A stretch of 64,000 nucleotides of DNA from Novosphingobium sp. PhB57 (GCF_004342985.1 NZ_SMBO01000007.1:62001-126000); one strand, 5' to 3'; positions 16,657-25,637 are shown, counted from the first letter of the stretch. The notes: generated by a model not told the origin, from the letters alone. Made by a program: numbers and translations.

Positions 16657-19170
16657 ATGACCCGCCGTTTCCCAGCCGCTTCCCTGTCGATCCTCGCCCT
16701 GGCGCTGACCGGAGCGGCGGGCGCGCAATCTGCGTCTCCTCAGGCCGCCGCTCAGGCAGCCTCCCCAGTGGCCAATCCGGCGATCTGGCCCAAGGTGAAC
16801 GCCCAGCCGAAGCGCGATCCCAAAGTGGAAAAGCGCGTCGATGCGCTGATCCAGGCGATGTCCCTGGAAGACAAGGTCGGCCAGATCATCCAGGTCGACA
16901 TCGGCTCGATCAAGCCCGCGGACGTCGTCACCTACAAGATCGGTTCGGTGCTGAACGGCGGCAACAGCGGCCCTTATGACGACGAATATGCCTCGCCCGC
17001 CAAGTGGCTGAAGCTGGCGGACGAGTTCTACGATGCCTCGATGACCCGCAGCGATTCTCGTCCGAAGGTTCCCATCATCTGGGGCACGGATTCGGTCCAC
17101 GGCAACAACAACATCGTCGGCGCCACGCTTTTCCCGCACAACATCGGCCTTGGCGCCGCCAGGGACCGCGATCTCATCCGCAAGATCGGTGAAGTGACCG
17201 CGCTGGAAACGGCGGCGGCCGGGCTCGACTGGACGTTCGCGCCCACGCTCGCCGTCGTGCAGGACGACCGCTGGGGCCGCACGTACGAAAGCTATGGCGA
17301 AGAGCCGGAGATCGCGGCGGACTATGCCGGCGCCATGATCGAAGGCGTGCAAGGCAAAGTCGGTACCAAGGACTTCCTCGCTCCCAACCACCTGATCGCC
17401 ACCACCAAGCATTTCTTGGGCGACGGCGGCACCGGCGGCCGGGACCAGGGCGACACGCGGATTTCCGAACAGGTCCTGCGTGACGTCCATCTCGGCGGCT
17501 ATCCCGCCGCGATCGAGGCCGGCACCCAGTCGGTCATGGCCAGCTTCTCCAGCTGGAACGGCGAAAAGATGAGCGGCAACAAGTCGCTCCTCACCGGCGT
17601 GCTGAAGGACCGCATGGGCTTCGACGGCTTCGTGGTGGGCGACTGGAACAGCCATGGGCAGGTCGAAGGCTGCACCAACGAGGATTGCCCCCAGGCGATC
17701 AACGCCGGGCTGGACATGTTCATGTATTCCGGGCCGGGCTGGAAGCAGCTTTACGACAATACCCTGCGCGAGGCGAAGGACGGCACCATTCCCATGGCCC
17801 GCCTGGACGATGCCGTGCGCCGCATCCTGCGCGTGAAGCTGCGCGCGGGTACGTTCGAGCGCGGCCGCCCCTCGTCCCGCGTGGCGGCCGGCAAGTTCGA
17901 CGTGATCGCCAGCGCCGCCCACAAGGCCATTGCGCGGCAGGCGGTGCAGGAATCGCTGGTCCTGCTCAAGAACGAGGGCGTGCTGCCGCTGAAGCCCAAC
18001 GCCAATATCCTGGTGGCGGGCAAGGCCGCCGACAGCGTGAGCCAGCAGGCCGGCGGCTGGTCGATCACCTGGCAGGGCGCGGACCTGCCCAACTCCGCGT
18101 TCCCCAATGCCACCACCATCTGGAAGGGTATCGAGGACACCGTGAAGGCTGCAGGTGGCACCGCGACTTACGCGCCGGACGGCACATTCGCGAAGAAGCC
18201 CGACGCCGCGATCGTGGTCTTCGGCGAAACCCCTTATGCCGAGTTCAAGGGCGACATTCCCAACCTGGAATACAGCCCCGGAGACAAGCCGGACCTGGCG
18301 ATGCTGAAGCGCCTCAAGGCGGCGGGCATTCCGGTCGTTGCCGTGTTCCTGTCCGGCCGGCCGCTATGGGTGAATGCGGAGCTGAACGCCTCGGACGCCT
18401 TCGTCGCGGCGTTCCTGCCGGGCAGCGAGGGCGGCGGCGTGGCCGACGTGCTGTTCGCCAGGGCCGACGGCGCGGTCGCTCACGACTTCAAGGGCAAACT
18501 CAGCTTCTCCTGGCCCAAGCGCCCCGACCAATATGTGCTGAACCGCCGCGATCCGGGCTACGATCCCCTGTTCGCGTTCGGCTACGGCCTTTCCTATGCC
18601 CGCCCCGGCAAAGTGGGCAAGCTGGACGAAACCCGCCCCGCAGGCATGACCGAGGCGACTCCCGGCACGTTCTACGGCACCGGGCGGACTCCTCCGGGCT
18701 GGCAGTTCGACACGCAGCTGGTCAAGGAAACCGGCGTGGACCGGCGCGCGCAGGAAGATGCCCGCCTGTTCACTTGGGGAGAGCCGGGCGGCAAGGCGGG
18801 AAGCGGCACGGCAACAGGCCGCGTCGCCATCGTCGCGCCCCGCCCCATCGACCTCTCGCGCGAGAGCAACGGAGAGATCAGCCTGGTGATCCAGTACCGG
18901 CTGGACGGCAAGCCCACCGGCCCGGTCACGCTGGGCATGGAGAGCGGCGGCAAGACGGTGGGCGTCCCGCTCACGCAGACGCTGGCCAAGGCGGCGCCGG
19001 GCACCTGGACCACGTTCGCCATCCCGCTGCAATGCTTCGCCAGCCGCGGCGCCGACATGCACGCCCTCACCGCGCCGCTGGTGCTGTCCGCCACCGGACC
19101 GTTCGCCATCGCCATCTCCGATGTGAAGCTGGACTATGTCTCGATGCCGATGAACGCCTGCGGCGGCTGA
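16657..19170 (+). CDS. Secreted GH3 glucan glucohydrolase-type enzyme
   Basis: 837 residues with a signal peptide (LSILALALTGAAGAQ). The barrel has KHFLGDGGTGGRDQG and VVGDWNSHGQ, where D329 is the expected nucleophile. The second GH3 domain starts near residue 430 (ESLVLLKNEGVLPL). A ~170-residue C-terminal beta domain (from FYGTGRTPPGWQF) resembles the extra domain of ExoP-type 1,3/1,4-beta-glucan glucohydrolases. It is 93 bases after the first GH3 gene and probably in the same operon. Having two different GH3 architectures suggests stepwise removal of beta-glucosyl units from a mixed or branched glycan. Confidence 0.92.
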   Translation: MTRRFPAASLSILALALTGAAGAQSASPQAAAQAASPVANPAIWPKVNAQPKRDPKVEKRVDALIQAMSLEDKVGQIIQVDIGSIKPADVVTYKIGSVLNGGNSGPYDDEYASPAKWLKLADEFYDASMTRSDSRPKVPIIWGTDSVHGNNNIVGATLFPHNIGLGAARDRDLIRKIGEVTALETAAAGLDWTFAPTLAVVQDDRWGRTYESYGEEPEIAADYAGAMIEGVQGKVGTKDFLAPNHLIATTKHFLGDGGTGGRDQGDTRISEQVLRDVHLGGYPAAIEAGTQSVMASFSSWNGEKMSGNKSLLTGVLKDRMGFDGFVVGDWNSHGQVEGCTNEDCPQAINAGLDMFMYSGPGWKQLYDNTLREAKDGTIPMARLDDAVRRILRVKLRAGTFERGRPSSRVAAGKFDVIASAAHKAIARQAVQESLVLLKNEGVLPLKPNANILVAGKAADSVSQQAGGWSITWQGADLPNSAFPNATTIWKGIEDTVKAAGGTATYAPDGTFAKKPDAAIVVFGETPYAEFKGDIPNLEYSPGDKPDLAMLKRLKAAGIPVVAVFLSGRPLWVNAELNASDAFVAAFLPGSEGGGVADVLFARADGAVAHDFKGKLSFSWPKRPDQYVLNRRDPGYDPLFAFGYGLSYARPGKVGKLDETRPAGMTEATPGTFYGTGRTPPGWQFDTQLVKETGVDRRAQEDARLFTWGEPGGKAGSGTATGRVAIVAPRPIDLSRESNGEISLVIQYRLDGKPTGPVTLGMESGGKTVGVPLTQTLAKAAPGTWTTFAIPLQCFASRGADMHALTAPLVLSATGPFAIAISDVKLDYVSMPMNACGG

Positions 19171-19178
19171 GGCCCGCA

Positions 19179-19215
19179 AGGGGCCGGAACGCATCTCTCC
19201 CGCTTTTCGGCCCCT
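19179..19215 (+). terminator. Possible terminator after the glycosidase operon
   Basis: AGGGGCCG (19179-19186) pairs with CGGCCCCT (19208-19215) across a 21-base loop. There is no T run after it. It lies 9 bases after the stop of the second GH3 gene. Confidence 0.35.
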
Positions 19216-19371
19216 CGGACATATTGAGTTCCACGCGCAGAAGTGATCTAATCCGCCCTGCACGCGTAGGCCCGGCCTGCAAGCGTCGGCCTGCGCAGAA
19301 AGGGTCCGTTACCCTGACGATGGGCCCTGTTGCCGGGCCATGGTGCTGGCCCCTGACGTTGGGACCTCGCC

Positions 19372-20127
19372 ATGCACAAGGCAGCTTTTCTGGTCTACGC
19401 CCTGGTCGTCTACGGACTGTTCCTGGCGACCTTCCTCTATCTGATCGGCTTCCTCGGCAATGTTCCGGGTCTTCCCTTCACGGTGGACCGCGGACCGGGC
19501 GCTCCTCTCGCGGCGGCAGTGGTGCTCGACCTGGCGCTGATCGCGCTGTTCGGCCTCCAGCACAGCGTGATGGCGCGGCAGGGCTTCAAGCGGCGATGGA
19601 CCCGGATCGTCCCGCCCCCGATCGAGCGCAGCACATACGTGCTCTTTGCCAGCCTCGCGCTGATCGTGCTGTTCCTGTTGTGGCGCCCCATCCCCGCGAT
19701 CGTCTGGGATCTTTCCGGCCCGACGCCCCGCGCGCTGGTCTGGGCGCTGTTCGCCGCGGGCTGGGTGATCGTGCTGACGAGCACGTTCCTTATCGATCAC
19801 TTCGAACTCTTCGGCCTGAGCCAGGTCATCCGCCACGCGCGCGGAAGAACGCCCGCCGCCCCGCGCATGCGCCAGCCGCTGTTCTACCGCGTCGTGCGCC
19901 ATCCGCTCTATTCGGGCTTCTTCCTGGCCTTCTGGGCCGCGCCGACCATGACCGGCGGCCACCTGCTGCTGGCGCTGGGAATCTCGGCCTATATCCTGAT
20001 CGCCATCCGCTACGAGGAGCGCGACCTGGTGCATCTGTTCGGCCACGACTACGAGAGCTATCGGCTGCGCGTGGGCATGCTGGTGCCGCGGTTCCCGGGG
20101 AAAGCCTCTAGGCCGCCGCGAAAGTGA
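19372..20127 (+). CDS. mddA: MddA-like methanethiol S-methyltransferase
   Basis: 251 residues with five or so membrane segments. Signature pieces are LFGLQHSVMARQGFKRRW, PIERSTYVLFASLAL, STFLIDHFELFGLSQV, VRHPLYSGFFLAFWAAP and YEERDLVHLFGHDYESY. These match the NnrU/isoprenylcysteine-methyltransferase-like superfamily and specifically the MddA group, which converts methanethiol to dimethyl sulfide with S-adenosylmethionine. The C-terminal HP-Y and EERDL segments form the cofactor site in related proteins. Its last 20 bases overlap the convergent VOC gene. It could be another small-molecule methyltransferase of the same fold, so the substrate is only probable. Confidence 0.72.
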   Translation: MHKAAFLVYALVVYGLFLATFLYLIGFLGNVPGLPFTVDRGPGAPLAAAVVLDLALIALFGLQHSVMARQGFKRRWTRIVPPPIERSTYVLFASLALIVLFLLWRPIPAIVWDLSGPTPRALVWALFAAGWVIVLTSTFLIDHFELFGLSQVIRHARGRTPAAPRMRQPLFYRVVRHPLYSGFFLAFWAAPTMTGGHLLLALGISAYILIAIRYEERDLVHLFGHDYESYRLRVGMLVPRFPGKASRPPRK

Positions 20128-20485
20128 GCGCCTCGATCTTGTTGCCGTCGGGATCGCGCACGAAGGCGGCATAGTAGTGAGGGTCGTACTCCGGCCTCAG
20201 TCCGGGTGCCCCGTCGGCGCTGCCGCCGCTGGCGATCGCCACGCGGAAGAACGCCTCCACCGACGCGCGCGCTTCCACTTCGAAAGCGATATGGACGCCG
20301 TTGCCCGGCGTCGCCGCGCCGCCGTCTGCCGGGAGGTTGAGGCTGAACACGGTGATCCCCGCCCCGTAGCCGACCGCCTCATCGACATCCAGGGTCCGCG
20401 ACAGCCCCAGCTCGCGCATGACCGGGTCATAGAAGGCGCGGGCGCGGGCGAGGTCGGACGTGCCGAGGGAAACGTGATGGAGCAT
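20108..20485 (-). CDS. VOC-family (glyoxalase-like) protein
   Basis: 125 residues beginning MLHHVSLGTSDLARARAFYD, the classic opening of the vicinal-oxygen-chelate fold, and ending AFVRDPDGNKIEALTF, the second metal-ligand strand. It is a single-domain member of ~125 residues. Substrate cannot be read from the sequence. It is downstream of ferA on the same strand but separated by a 14-bp-stem hairpin, so it is probably transcribed independently. Confidence 0.82.
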   Translation of the reverse strand: MLHHVSLGTSDLARARAFYDPVMRELGLSRTLDVDEAVGYGAGITVFSLNLPADGGAATPGNGVHIAFEVEARASVEAFFRVAIASGGSADGAPGLRPEYDPHYYAAFVRDPDGNKIEALTFAAA

Positions 20486-20508
20486 GCCCGGGGAACGAGC
20501 GCCGGGCG

Positions 20509-20556
20509 ATCCGGTTCCGGCGCGGAGGCTTTGCTGCCGCTTCGCCGGAACCGGAT
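20509..20556 (-). terminator. Strong hairpin after the ferBA operon
   Basis: Perfect 14-bp inverted repeat (ATCCGGTTCCGGCG at 20509-20522 with its complement at 20543-20556) around a 20-base loop, starting 15 bases after the ferA stop. No T run follows on the minus strand, so it is terminator-like or a 3'-stabilising hairpin. Confidence 0.55.
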
Positions 20557-20570
20557 GATTGTTCGACCCG

Positions 20571-22694
20571 TCAGGCGGGACTGACGAGCATCAGCGCATC
20601 CAGCGCCACCGCGCCCTGCCCGACGGGATGCAGGATCACCGGGTTGAGGTCGATCTCGGCCAGCGAGGGCTCTGCCGCCAGGATCGCGCCCACTTGCGCT
20701 ACCAGCCGCGCCAGCGCCGGTACATCGAGCGCCGGCGATCCGCGATAGCCGGCCAGCAGCGGCGCGCTTTCAAGCTGCATCAGCTCCGCCGCGATCTGCT
20801 CCTGCGTCATGTCGGGCGTGAACAGGCGCACGTCCTGCAGGATTTCCGCCGTCACGCCGCCGAACCCGGCCAGGACCACCGGACCCCATTCGGGATCGTT
20901 GCGACCGCCGACTATCATCTCCAGCCCGCGTGCGCCCATCTTCTCGATGAGAACGCCGTCCAGCACCAGCGCGGCATCGTAGGCGCCGACATTGGCATGG
21001 ATGCGCGTCCAGGCCTGGGCCACCGCATCGGCATCCGCCAGCCCCAGGATCACCCCGCCCGCGTCGCTCTTGTGCCCCAGCGCCGCCGCCTGGGCCTTCA
21101 TCGCCACCGGATAGCCCACCGCATCGGCAGCCGAGACGGCAGCCTCGGCGCTGTCCGCGAAGCGCCCTGCCGGGAACGCGAAGCCGAGCGGCGCCAGCAG
21201 TTCCTTCGCGCGGTACTCGGCGATCACGCCCTCGCGATCGCGCAGACCCGGCACCGGCATCGGGGCCGTCTCTGCCGCCTTGAGGTCGCGCGCCGCCAGC
21301 GCCCCCAGCCGCGCGAGCGCGCGGAAGGCCCGCTCGTTGCTGGGGAAGCAGGGGATGCCCCGCGCCCGCAGCGCGGCGATATGCTCGGGTGGGATCGGGG
21401 CGCCTTCGTCCAGTCCGGCGAAGACCAGCGGCTTGTCGATCGTGCGGCCTTCCAGCGCGGCCAGGATCGCGGGCACCTTGATGGCGCACGTCACGGGATC
21501 GGTCTGGATGATCCCTGCCACCACGCCGCCGACGCGCGGATCGTCCAGCAGAGCGGCCAGCGTATGGGTGTATATCTCCGGCTGGCTCAACCCCTGCGCC
21601 GTGATGTCGAGTGGATTGCTGACCGGCACGAAAGGCGGCAGCGCGGCGCGCAGGGCCGGGGAATCCGCATCGCCCAGTGGCGCAAGGGCAATGCCCAGCT
21701 CCTCCGCCAGATCGAGCGTCAGCGCCTTGAAGGCGCCGGATTCGCCCAGCACCGCCAGCTCCGCCTGCGCCAGCGCGGGCGCGCGCAGGAGCACTTCGGA
21801 GATATCGCCCAGCTCTTCCAGCGTTTCTGCGAAGACCACGCCGGCCCGCTCCACCTTGCGGCGCATCAGCTTGTAGTCGCCCGCCATGGCCCCGGTATGA
21901 GTCGCGGCGGATTCACGCGCAGCGCTGGACTTGCCGGGGTGCAGCAGCACCACCTGCTTGCCTGCCGCGCGGGCACGGCGCGCCGCGGCCAGGAAACGCG
22001 CGGGACGGCGGAACTGCTCCACGATCATGGCGATGACCTGGGTGTCGTCATCCTCGACCAGCCAGTCGACATAGTCCTCGACGCCGCTGGCGGCCTCGTT
22101 GCCGGTCGAAACCGAATAGCTGATCGCCAGGTCGCGCGCCTGGAAGGTGGTGCAGAGCACGGCCGCCATCGCGCCCGATTGCGACACCACCGCCACCGCG
22201 CGGCGGCCCGCCGGGGCGACCGTATCGGTCTCCACGAAGGTCAGCGGTATGCCGTCTACATGGTTGACCAGGCCCAGGCAGTTCGGCCCCTCGATCACCA
22301 TGCCGTGCTCGGCGGCGATGCGGGCGATTTCCGCCTGCTGCGCCTTGCCCTCTTCACCGCCCTCGGCAAAGCCTGCCGAGAAGATGATCGCGCCGCCGCA
22401 GCCGCGTGCGGCCAGACCGCGCACGGCGTCCACCACGCCCGCCTGCGGGATCGCCAGGACCGCCACGTCGACGCCTTCGGGCAGAGCCTCCACGGAAGGA
22501 AGGCAGGTGCGGAAACCGATCGTCTCGCGCTTGGGGTTGATGGGATAGACCGCCCCCGCGAACGCGTTGCGGTCGAGATTGCCCAGCACCGAGGCGCCGA
22601 GCGCCCCGGGCTTGTCGCTTGCACCCACCACCGCGACCGAGCGCGGCCGCAGCAGACGCGCGATCGCGTCCCTCGGCAGGGTTCTTTCGTTCAT
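20571..22694 (-). CDS. ferA: Feruloyl-CoA synthetase, ADP-forming type
   Basis: 707 residues of the nucleoside-diphosphate-forming acyl-CoA synthetase superfamily. The N-terminal CoA-binding domain has SVAVVGASDKPGALGASVLG and YPINPKRETIGF. The succinyl-CoA-ligase-like middle has IEGPNCLGLVN. The C-terminal ATP-grasp domain has YPVAMKAQAAALGHKSDAGG and EMIVGGRNDPEWGPVVLAGFGG. This is the type of ligase used for ferulate in Sphingobium (FerA), rather than the AMP-forming Fcs. The gene follows ferB by 25 bases and the two should act in sequence: ferulate + CoA + ATP to feruloyl-CoA, then cleavage to vanillin. Related hydroxycinnamates (p-coumarate, caffeate) are likely substrates as well. Confidence 0.88.
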   Translation of the reverse strand: MNERTLPRDAIARLLRPRSVAVVGASDKPGALGASVLGNLDRNAFAGAVYPINPKRETIGFRTCLPSVEALPEGVDVAVLAIPQAGVVDAVRGLAARGCGGAIIFSAGFAEGGEEGKAQQAEIARIAAEHGMVIEGPNCLGLVNHVDGIPLTFVETDTVAPAGRRAVAVVSQSGAMAAVLCTTFQARDLAISYSVSTGNEAASGVEDYVDWLVEDDDTQVIAMIVEQFRRPARFLAAARRARAAGKQVVLLHPGKSSAARESAATHTGAMAGDYKLMRRKVERAGVVFAETLEELGDISEVLLRAPALAQAELAVLGESGAFKALTLDLAEELGIALAPLGDADSPALRAALPPFVPVSNPLDITAQGLSQPEIYTHTLAALLDDPRVGGVVAGIIQTDPVTCAIKVPAILAALEGRTIDKPLVFAGLDEGAPIPPEHIAALRARGIPCFPSNERAFRALARLGALAARDLKAAETAPMPVPGLRDREGVIAEYRAKELLAPLGFAFPAGRFADSAEAAVSAADAVGYPVAMKAQAAALGHKSDAGGVILGLADADAVAQAWTRIHANVGAYDAALVLDGVLIEKMGARGLEMIVGGRNDPEWGPVVLAGFGGVTAEILQDVRLFTPDMTQEQIAAELMQLESAPLLAGYRGSPALDVPALARLVAQVGAILAAEPSLAEIDLNPVILHPVGQGAVALDALMLVSPA

Positions 22695-22719
22695 CGCTGC
22701 CTCTCCCAGGGCCTGGCGC

Positions 22720-23553
22720 TCAGCGCGCCTTGTTCAAATCGTAGGCGCCGAGACCGGGCTTGTACGTCTTGTCGTCGATGAATTGACGAGTGGCTTCCTT
22801 GCGCCCCTCGCCATCGAAGAAGTTCGCCGCTTCCTGCGTGCGCACGAGATAGTCCATCGAATTGTCGAAGGTCATCTCGCTCACCCGGCGGATCGCCCAC
22901 TTGGTGCCGCGCAGGGCCACGGGGTTCTTGCCGAGCAGGACCGTGGCCACTTCGGTCACGCGTGCCTTCAGCTTCTCCGCCGGCACCGCTTCGTTGACGA
23001 GGCCCCATTCGGCGGCCTTCCGGCCATCGATGTTCTCGCCCATCATGGCGTGGTACATGGCGTTGCGGAAGCCGGTCAGCTCGACGATGATCTTGCTGGC
23101 GCCGCCGCCGGGCAGGATGCCCCAGTTGATTTCGGACAGGCCGAACTGCGCGTCTTCCGCGGCAACCGCCAGGTCGCAGCCGAACAGCGGGCCGTAAGCG
23201 CCGCCGAAGCACCAGCCGTTGACCATCGCGATCGTCGGCTTCTCGTACCAGCGCAGGCGTTCCCACCAGCCATAGGCTTCGCGTTGGGCCTTGCGGACAT
23301 GGCCGAGGCCCTTCTCTTCGTTTTCGCGGAAGTATTCCTTGAGGTCCATGCCGGCCGAGAAGGCGGTGCCCTCTCCGGTCAGGACCAGGACGCCCACGTC
23401 GTCGCGGAATTCCAGCTCGTCAAGCACTTCCTTCATGCGCCGGTTGAGGCTGGGGCTCATGCAATTGCGCTTCTCGGGGCGATTGAACGAGACCCAGGCG
23501 ATGCGGTTTTCGACGGTGTAGGAAACGGTATCGGTTTCAGCGCGGTCTTGCAT
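22720..23553 (-). CDS. ferB: Feruloyl-CoA hydratase/lyase
   Basis: 277 residues from ATG 23553, chosen because AAAGAGGA lies just upstream; an in-frame ATG 11 codons earlier lacks this. It is a crotonase-fold protein with the specific hydroxycinnamoyl-CoA hydratase-lyase features: FSAGMDLKEYFRE (oxyanion hole plus Y74), GGAYGPLFGCDLAVAAE, and FGLSEINWGILPGGG, where E141 corresponds to the catalytic glutamate of that group. It hydrates feruloyl-CoA and splits it into vanillin and acetyl-CoA. It is first gene of the ferB-ferA operon and is divergent from a MarR regulator with shared operator. Confidence 0.92.
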   Translation of the reverse strand: MQDRAETDTVSYTVENRIAWVSFNRPEKRNCMSPSLNRRMKEVLDELEFRDDVGVLVLTGEGTAFSAGMDLKEYFRENEEKGLGHVRKAQREAYGWWERLRWYEKPTIAMVNGWCFGGAYGPLFGCDLAVAAEDAQFGLSEINWGILPGGGASKIIVELTGFRNAMYHAMMGENIDGRKAAEWGLVNEAVPAEKLKARVTEVATVLLGKNPVALRGTKWAIRRVSEMTFDNSMDYLVRTQEAANFFDGEGRKEATRQFIDDKTYKPGLGAYDLNKAR

Positions 23554-23584
23554 GGCTATCCTCTTTCCTTGATTGCTGTCATGC

Positions 23585-23614
23585 ATAGCAACACGATTGC
23601 TATCGTCAATAGCA
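23585..23614. promoter_or_regulatory. Double operator of the MarR-type ferulate regulator
   Basis: Three half-sites form two overlapping inverted repeats: ATAGCAA (23585-23591), TTGCTAT (23597-23603) and ATAGCA (23609-23614), each separated by 5 bases. They sit between the ferB and regulator starts. The same GCTAT-N5-ATAGC form occurs upstream of the vanillin dehydrogenase. Confidence 0.75.
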
Positions 23615-23630
23615 TAAACAACGAGGGACC

Positions 23631-24041
23631 ATGACCGATCTTCTGGGGCAACTGCCGGGCTATGCGCTGCGCCGCGCCGCCAATGCCGTGATGGGCGAAC
23701 TGGGCGACCTGCTGGGCGATCGCGGTTTCCGCATCACCGAGGCTGCCGTGCTGCTGCTGGTCCAGGACCGTTCGGACCTCACCAGCAGCCAGATCGGCAA
23801 GACGCTGGACATCCAGCGCGCCAACATGGTGCCGCTGCTGAACCGGCTGGAAGCGGCCGGCTGGATCCGCCGCGAGCCGCTGGACGGCAAGTCGCTGGCG
23901 ATCATGCTTACGCCCGAAGGGGCGGCAAAAGTCACGGAACTCGGTGAAGTGATCGAGGCGTTCGAGCAGAAGCTGCTGGACCGCGTGCCCGCCGAGCACC
24001 GCGACCACTTGCTCCCCGCGCTCAACGCCATCTGGCGATAG
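23631..24041 (+). CDS. ferC: MarR-family regulator of ferulate genes (FerC-like)
   Basis: 136 residues, start preceded by GAGGG. It is a winged helix of the MarR type: LTSSQIGKTLDIQRANMVPLLNRLEAAGWIRREPLDGKS is spread over the recognition helix and wing. It is divergent from ferB and separated by a 77-base region containing a triple half-site operator. In Sphingobium the ferBA operon is repressed by a MarR-type protein that releases DNA when it binds a hydroxycinnamoyl-CoA; the same circuit is inferred here. Confidence 0.82.
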   Translation: MTDLLGQLPGYALRRAANAVMGELGDLLGDRGFRITEAAVLLLVQDRSDLTSSQIGKTLDIQRANMVPLLNRLEAAGWIRREPLDGKSLAIMLTPEGAAKVTELGEVIEAFEQKLLDRVPAEHRDHLLPALNAIWR

Positions 24042-24064
24042 GCGGCGGGCGCGCCGCCGAAGTG

Positions 24065-24086
24065 GAGAGCGGGTTGCCCCGCTCTC
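24065..24086. terminator. Hairpin between convergent genes
   Basis: GAGAGCGGG (24065-24073) and CCCGCTCTC (24078-24086) with loop TTGC, in the 52-base gap between the MarR gene and the aldehyde dehydrogenase gene. The stem is strong, but no T run follows on either strand. Confidence 0.45.
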
Positions 24087-24093
24087 GGTTCCG

Positions 24094-25491
24094 TCAGATC
24101 GGGTAGTGGCCCGGCTGCGTTTCCACCGTGATCCAGCGGGTCTCGGTGAAGCTGTCCAGGCCCTGCCGGCCGCCGAAGCGCCCATAGCCCGAGGCGCCGA
24201 CGCCGCCGAAGGGCATCTGCGCCTCGTCATGCACGGTCGGGCCGTTGACGTGGCAGATGCCGGATCGGATGCGCCGCGCGACGCCCAGCCCGCGCGCGGT
24301 GTCGCGGGTGAAGACAGCGGCGGAAAGGCCGTATTCGGTGTCGTTGGCCAGTTCGACGGCGTGGTCCTCGTCCCGCGCGCGGATCATGGCGACGACCGGG
24401 CCGAAGCTCTCGTCGCGGTAGAGGTTCATCGCCGAAGTCACGCCGTCCACCACGGTCGCGGGCATGAGCACGCTGTCCGCCGCGCCGCCCGTGAGGATGC
24501 GCGCGCCCTTGTCGGCGGCATCGGCGATCAGCGCATTGACGTGGTCCACGGTCTTGCGGTCCACCACGGCGCCGAGCGGGGTCTTGCCCTCGCGCGGGTC
24601 GCCCGTGGCCATGGTGGAGACTTTCGCGGCGAACTTCTCCGCAAAGGCGTCCGCCACCACATCGACCACGATGATCCGCTCGGTCGACATGCAGATCTGG
24701 CCCTGGTTCATGAAGGCGCCGAATGCCGCGGCCTTGACCGCCTCATCCAGGTCGGCGTCGTGCAGCACAACGAACGGCGCCTTGCCGCCCAGTTCGAGCA
24801 GGCAGGGCTTGAGATGCTCGGCCGCGCGCTTGGCGATGATCTTGCCGACCGCGGTGGAGCCGGTGAAGTTGATGCGCTTCACGGCGGGCGCATCGATCAG
24901 CGCGCCCACCACTTCGGCCGCCTGGGCCGGGGCATTGGTGACGACGTTGACCACGCCCTCGGGGAAGCCGGCCTCGGCGAAAGCCTCGATGATCAGGGCA
25001 TGGGTGCGCGGGCATTGCTCGCTGGCCTTGAGGATCACGGCATTGCCGCAGGCCAGCGGCACGGCGATCGCGCGCACGCCCAGGATGATCGGGGCGTTCC
25101 ACGGCGCAATGCCCAGAATCACGCCCACCGGCTCGCGGATCGCCATGGCCAGGCAGCCCGGCTTGTCCGAGGGGATGATCTCGCCGGTGATCTGGGTGGT
25201 CAGCGCGGCCGCCTCGCGCACGATCCCGGCGGCCAGCGTCAGGTTGAACATGGCCCAGCCCGCGGTCGCGCCGATCTCGCCCATCATGGCATCGACGAAC
25301 GCCTCCTTGCGCGCTTCCAGCGCATCGGCGGCCCGCAGCAGCACCGCGCGGCGCGCATTCGGCCCCAGCGCGCCCCAGGCAGGCTGCGCAGCGCCGGCCC
25401 GGGCGGCGATCGCAGGCATCTGTTCGGCCGTCATGGCCTCTGCGCTGGAGGCGACGTCGCCGGTCAGCGGATTGATGCGCTCGAACTTCAT
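24094..25491 (-). CDS. ligV: Vanillin dehydrogenase (aldehyde dehydrogenase family)
   Basis: 465 residues, normal length for the family. Motifs: GIAPWNAPIILGVRAIA (127-143), FTGSTAVG (209-216, NAD site), LELGGK with general base E233, and QGQICMS with catalytic C267. The closest-looking subgroup is vanillin/benzaldehyde/salicylaldehyde dehydrogenase. It oxidises vanillin from FerB to vanillate. It is not in the ferBA operon but has the same operator, GCTAT-N5-ATAGC, 25 bases upstream of its start, which ties it to the FerC-like regulator. Confidence 0.87.
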   Translation of the reverse strand: MKFERINPLTGDVASSAEAMTAEQMPAIAARAGAAQPAWGALGPNARRAVLLRAADALEARKEAFVDAMMGEIGATAGWAMFNLTLAAGIVREAAALTTQITGEIIPSDKPGCLAMAIREPVGVILGIAPWNAPIILGVRAIAVPLACGNAVILKASEQCPRTHALIIEAFAEAGFPEGVVNVVTNAPAQAAEVVGALIDAPAVKRINFTGSTAVGKIIAKRAAEHLKPCLLELGGKAPFVVLHDADLDEAVKAAAFGAFMNQGQICMSTERIIVVDVVADAFAEKFAAKVSTMATGDPREGKTPLGAVVDRKTVDHVNALIADAADKGARILTGGAADSVLMPATVVDGVTSAMNLYRDESFGPVVAMIRARDEDHAVELANDTEYGLSAAVFTRDTARGLGVARRIRSGICHVNGPTVHDEAQMPFGGVGASGYGRFGGRQGLDSFTETRWITVETQPGHYPI

Positions 25492-25515
25492 GGCGTGGAT
25501 TCTCCCAAAGATTTA

Positions 25516-25530
25516 GCTATTGGCTATAGC
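25516..25530 (-). promoter_or_regulatory. FerC-type operator before vanillin dehydrogenase
   Basis: GCTAT-TGGCT-ATAGC (25516-25530), the same half-site and 5-base spacing as in the ferB/regulator region. It lies 25 bases from the dehydrogenase start codon, where a bound repressor would block transcription. Confidence 0.7.
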
Positions 25531-25637
25531 ATTAAACCGGCCCATGCAAGCGGCACACATCGGCTGAAGGCCGCAAGGCGTTGACCGGCAGGCCCTGTTC
25601 CGCGCATCGTCCGCCCAGCGTTGCATGGCTGAAGGAT

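Noticed and set aside
14221..17922. Very long open frame (1233 codons) on the minus strand opposite the halogenase-end and GH3 genes
   Set aside because: It is antisense to well-supported glycosidase genes, is glycine/alanine/arginine-rich without domains, and is explained by the codon bias of GC-rich DNA.
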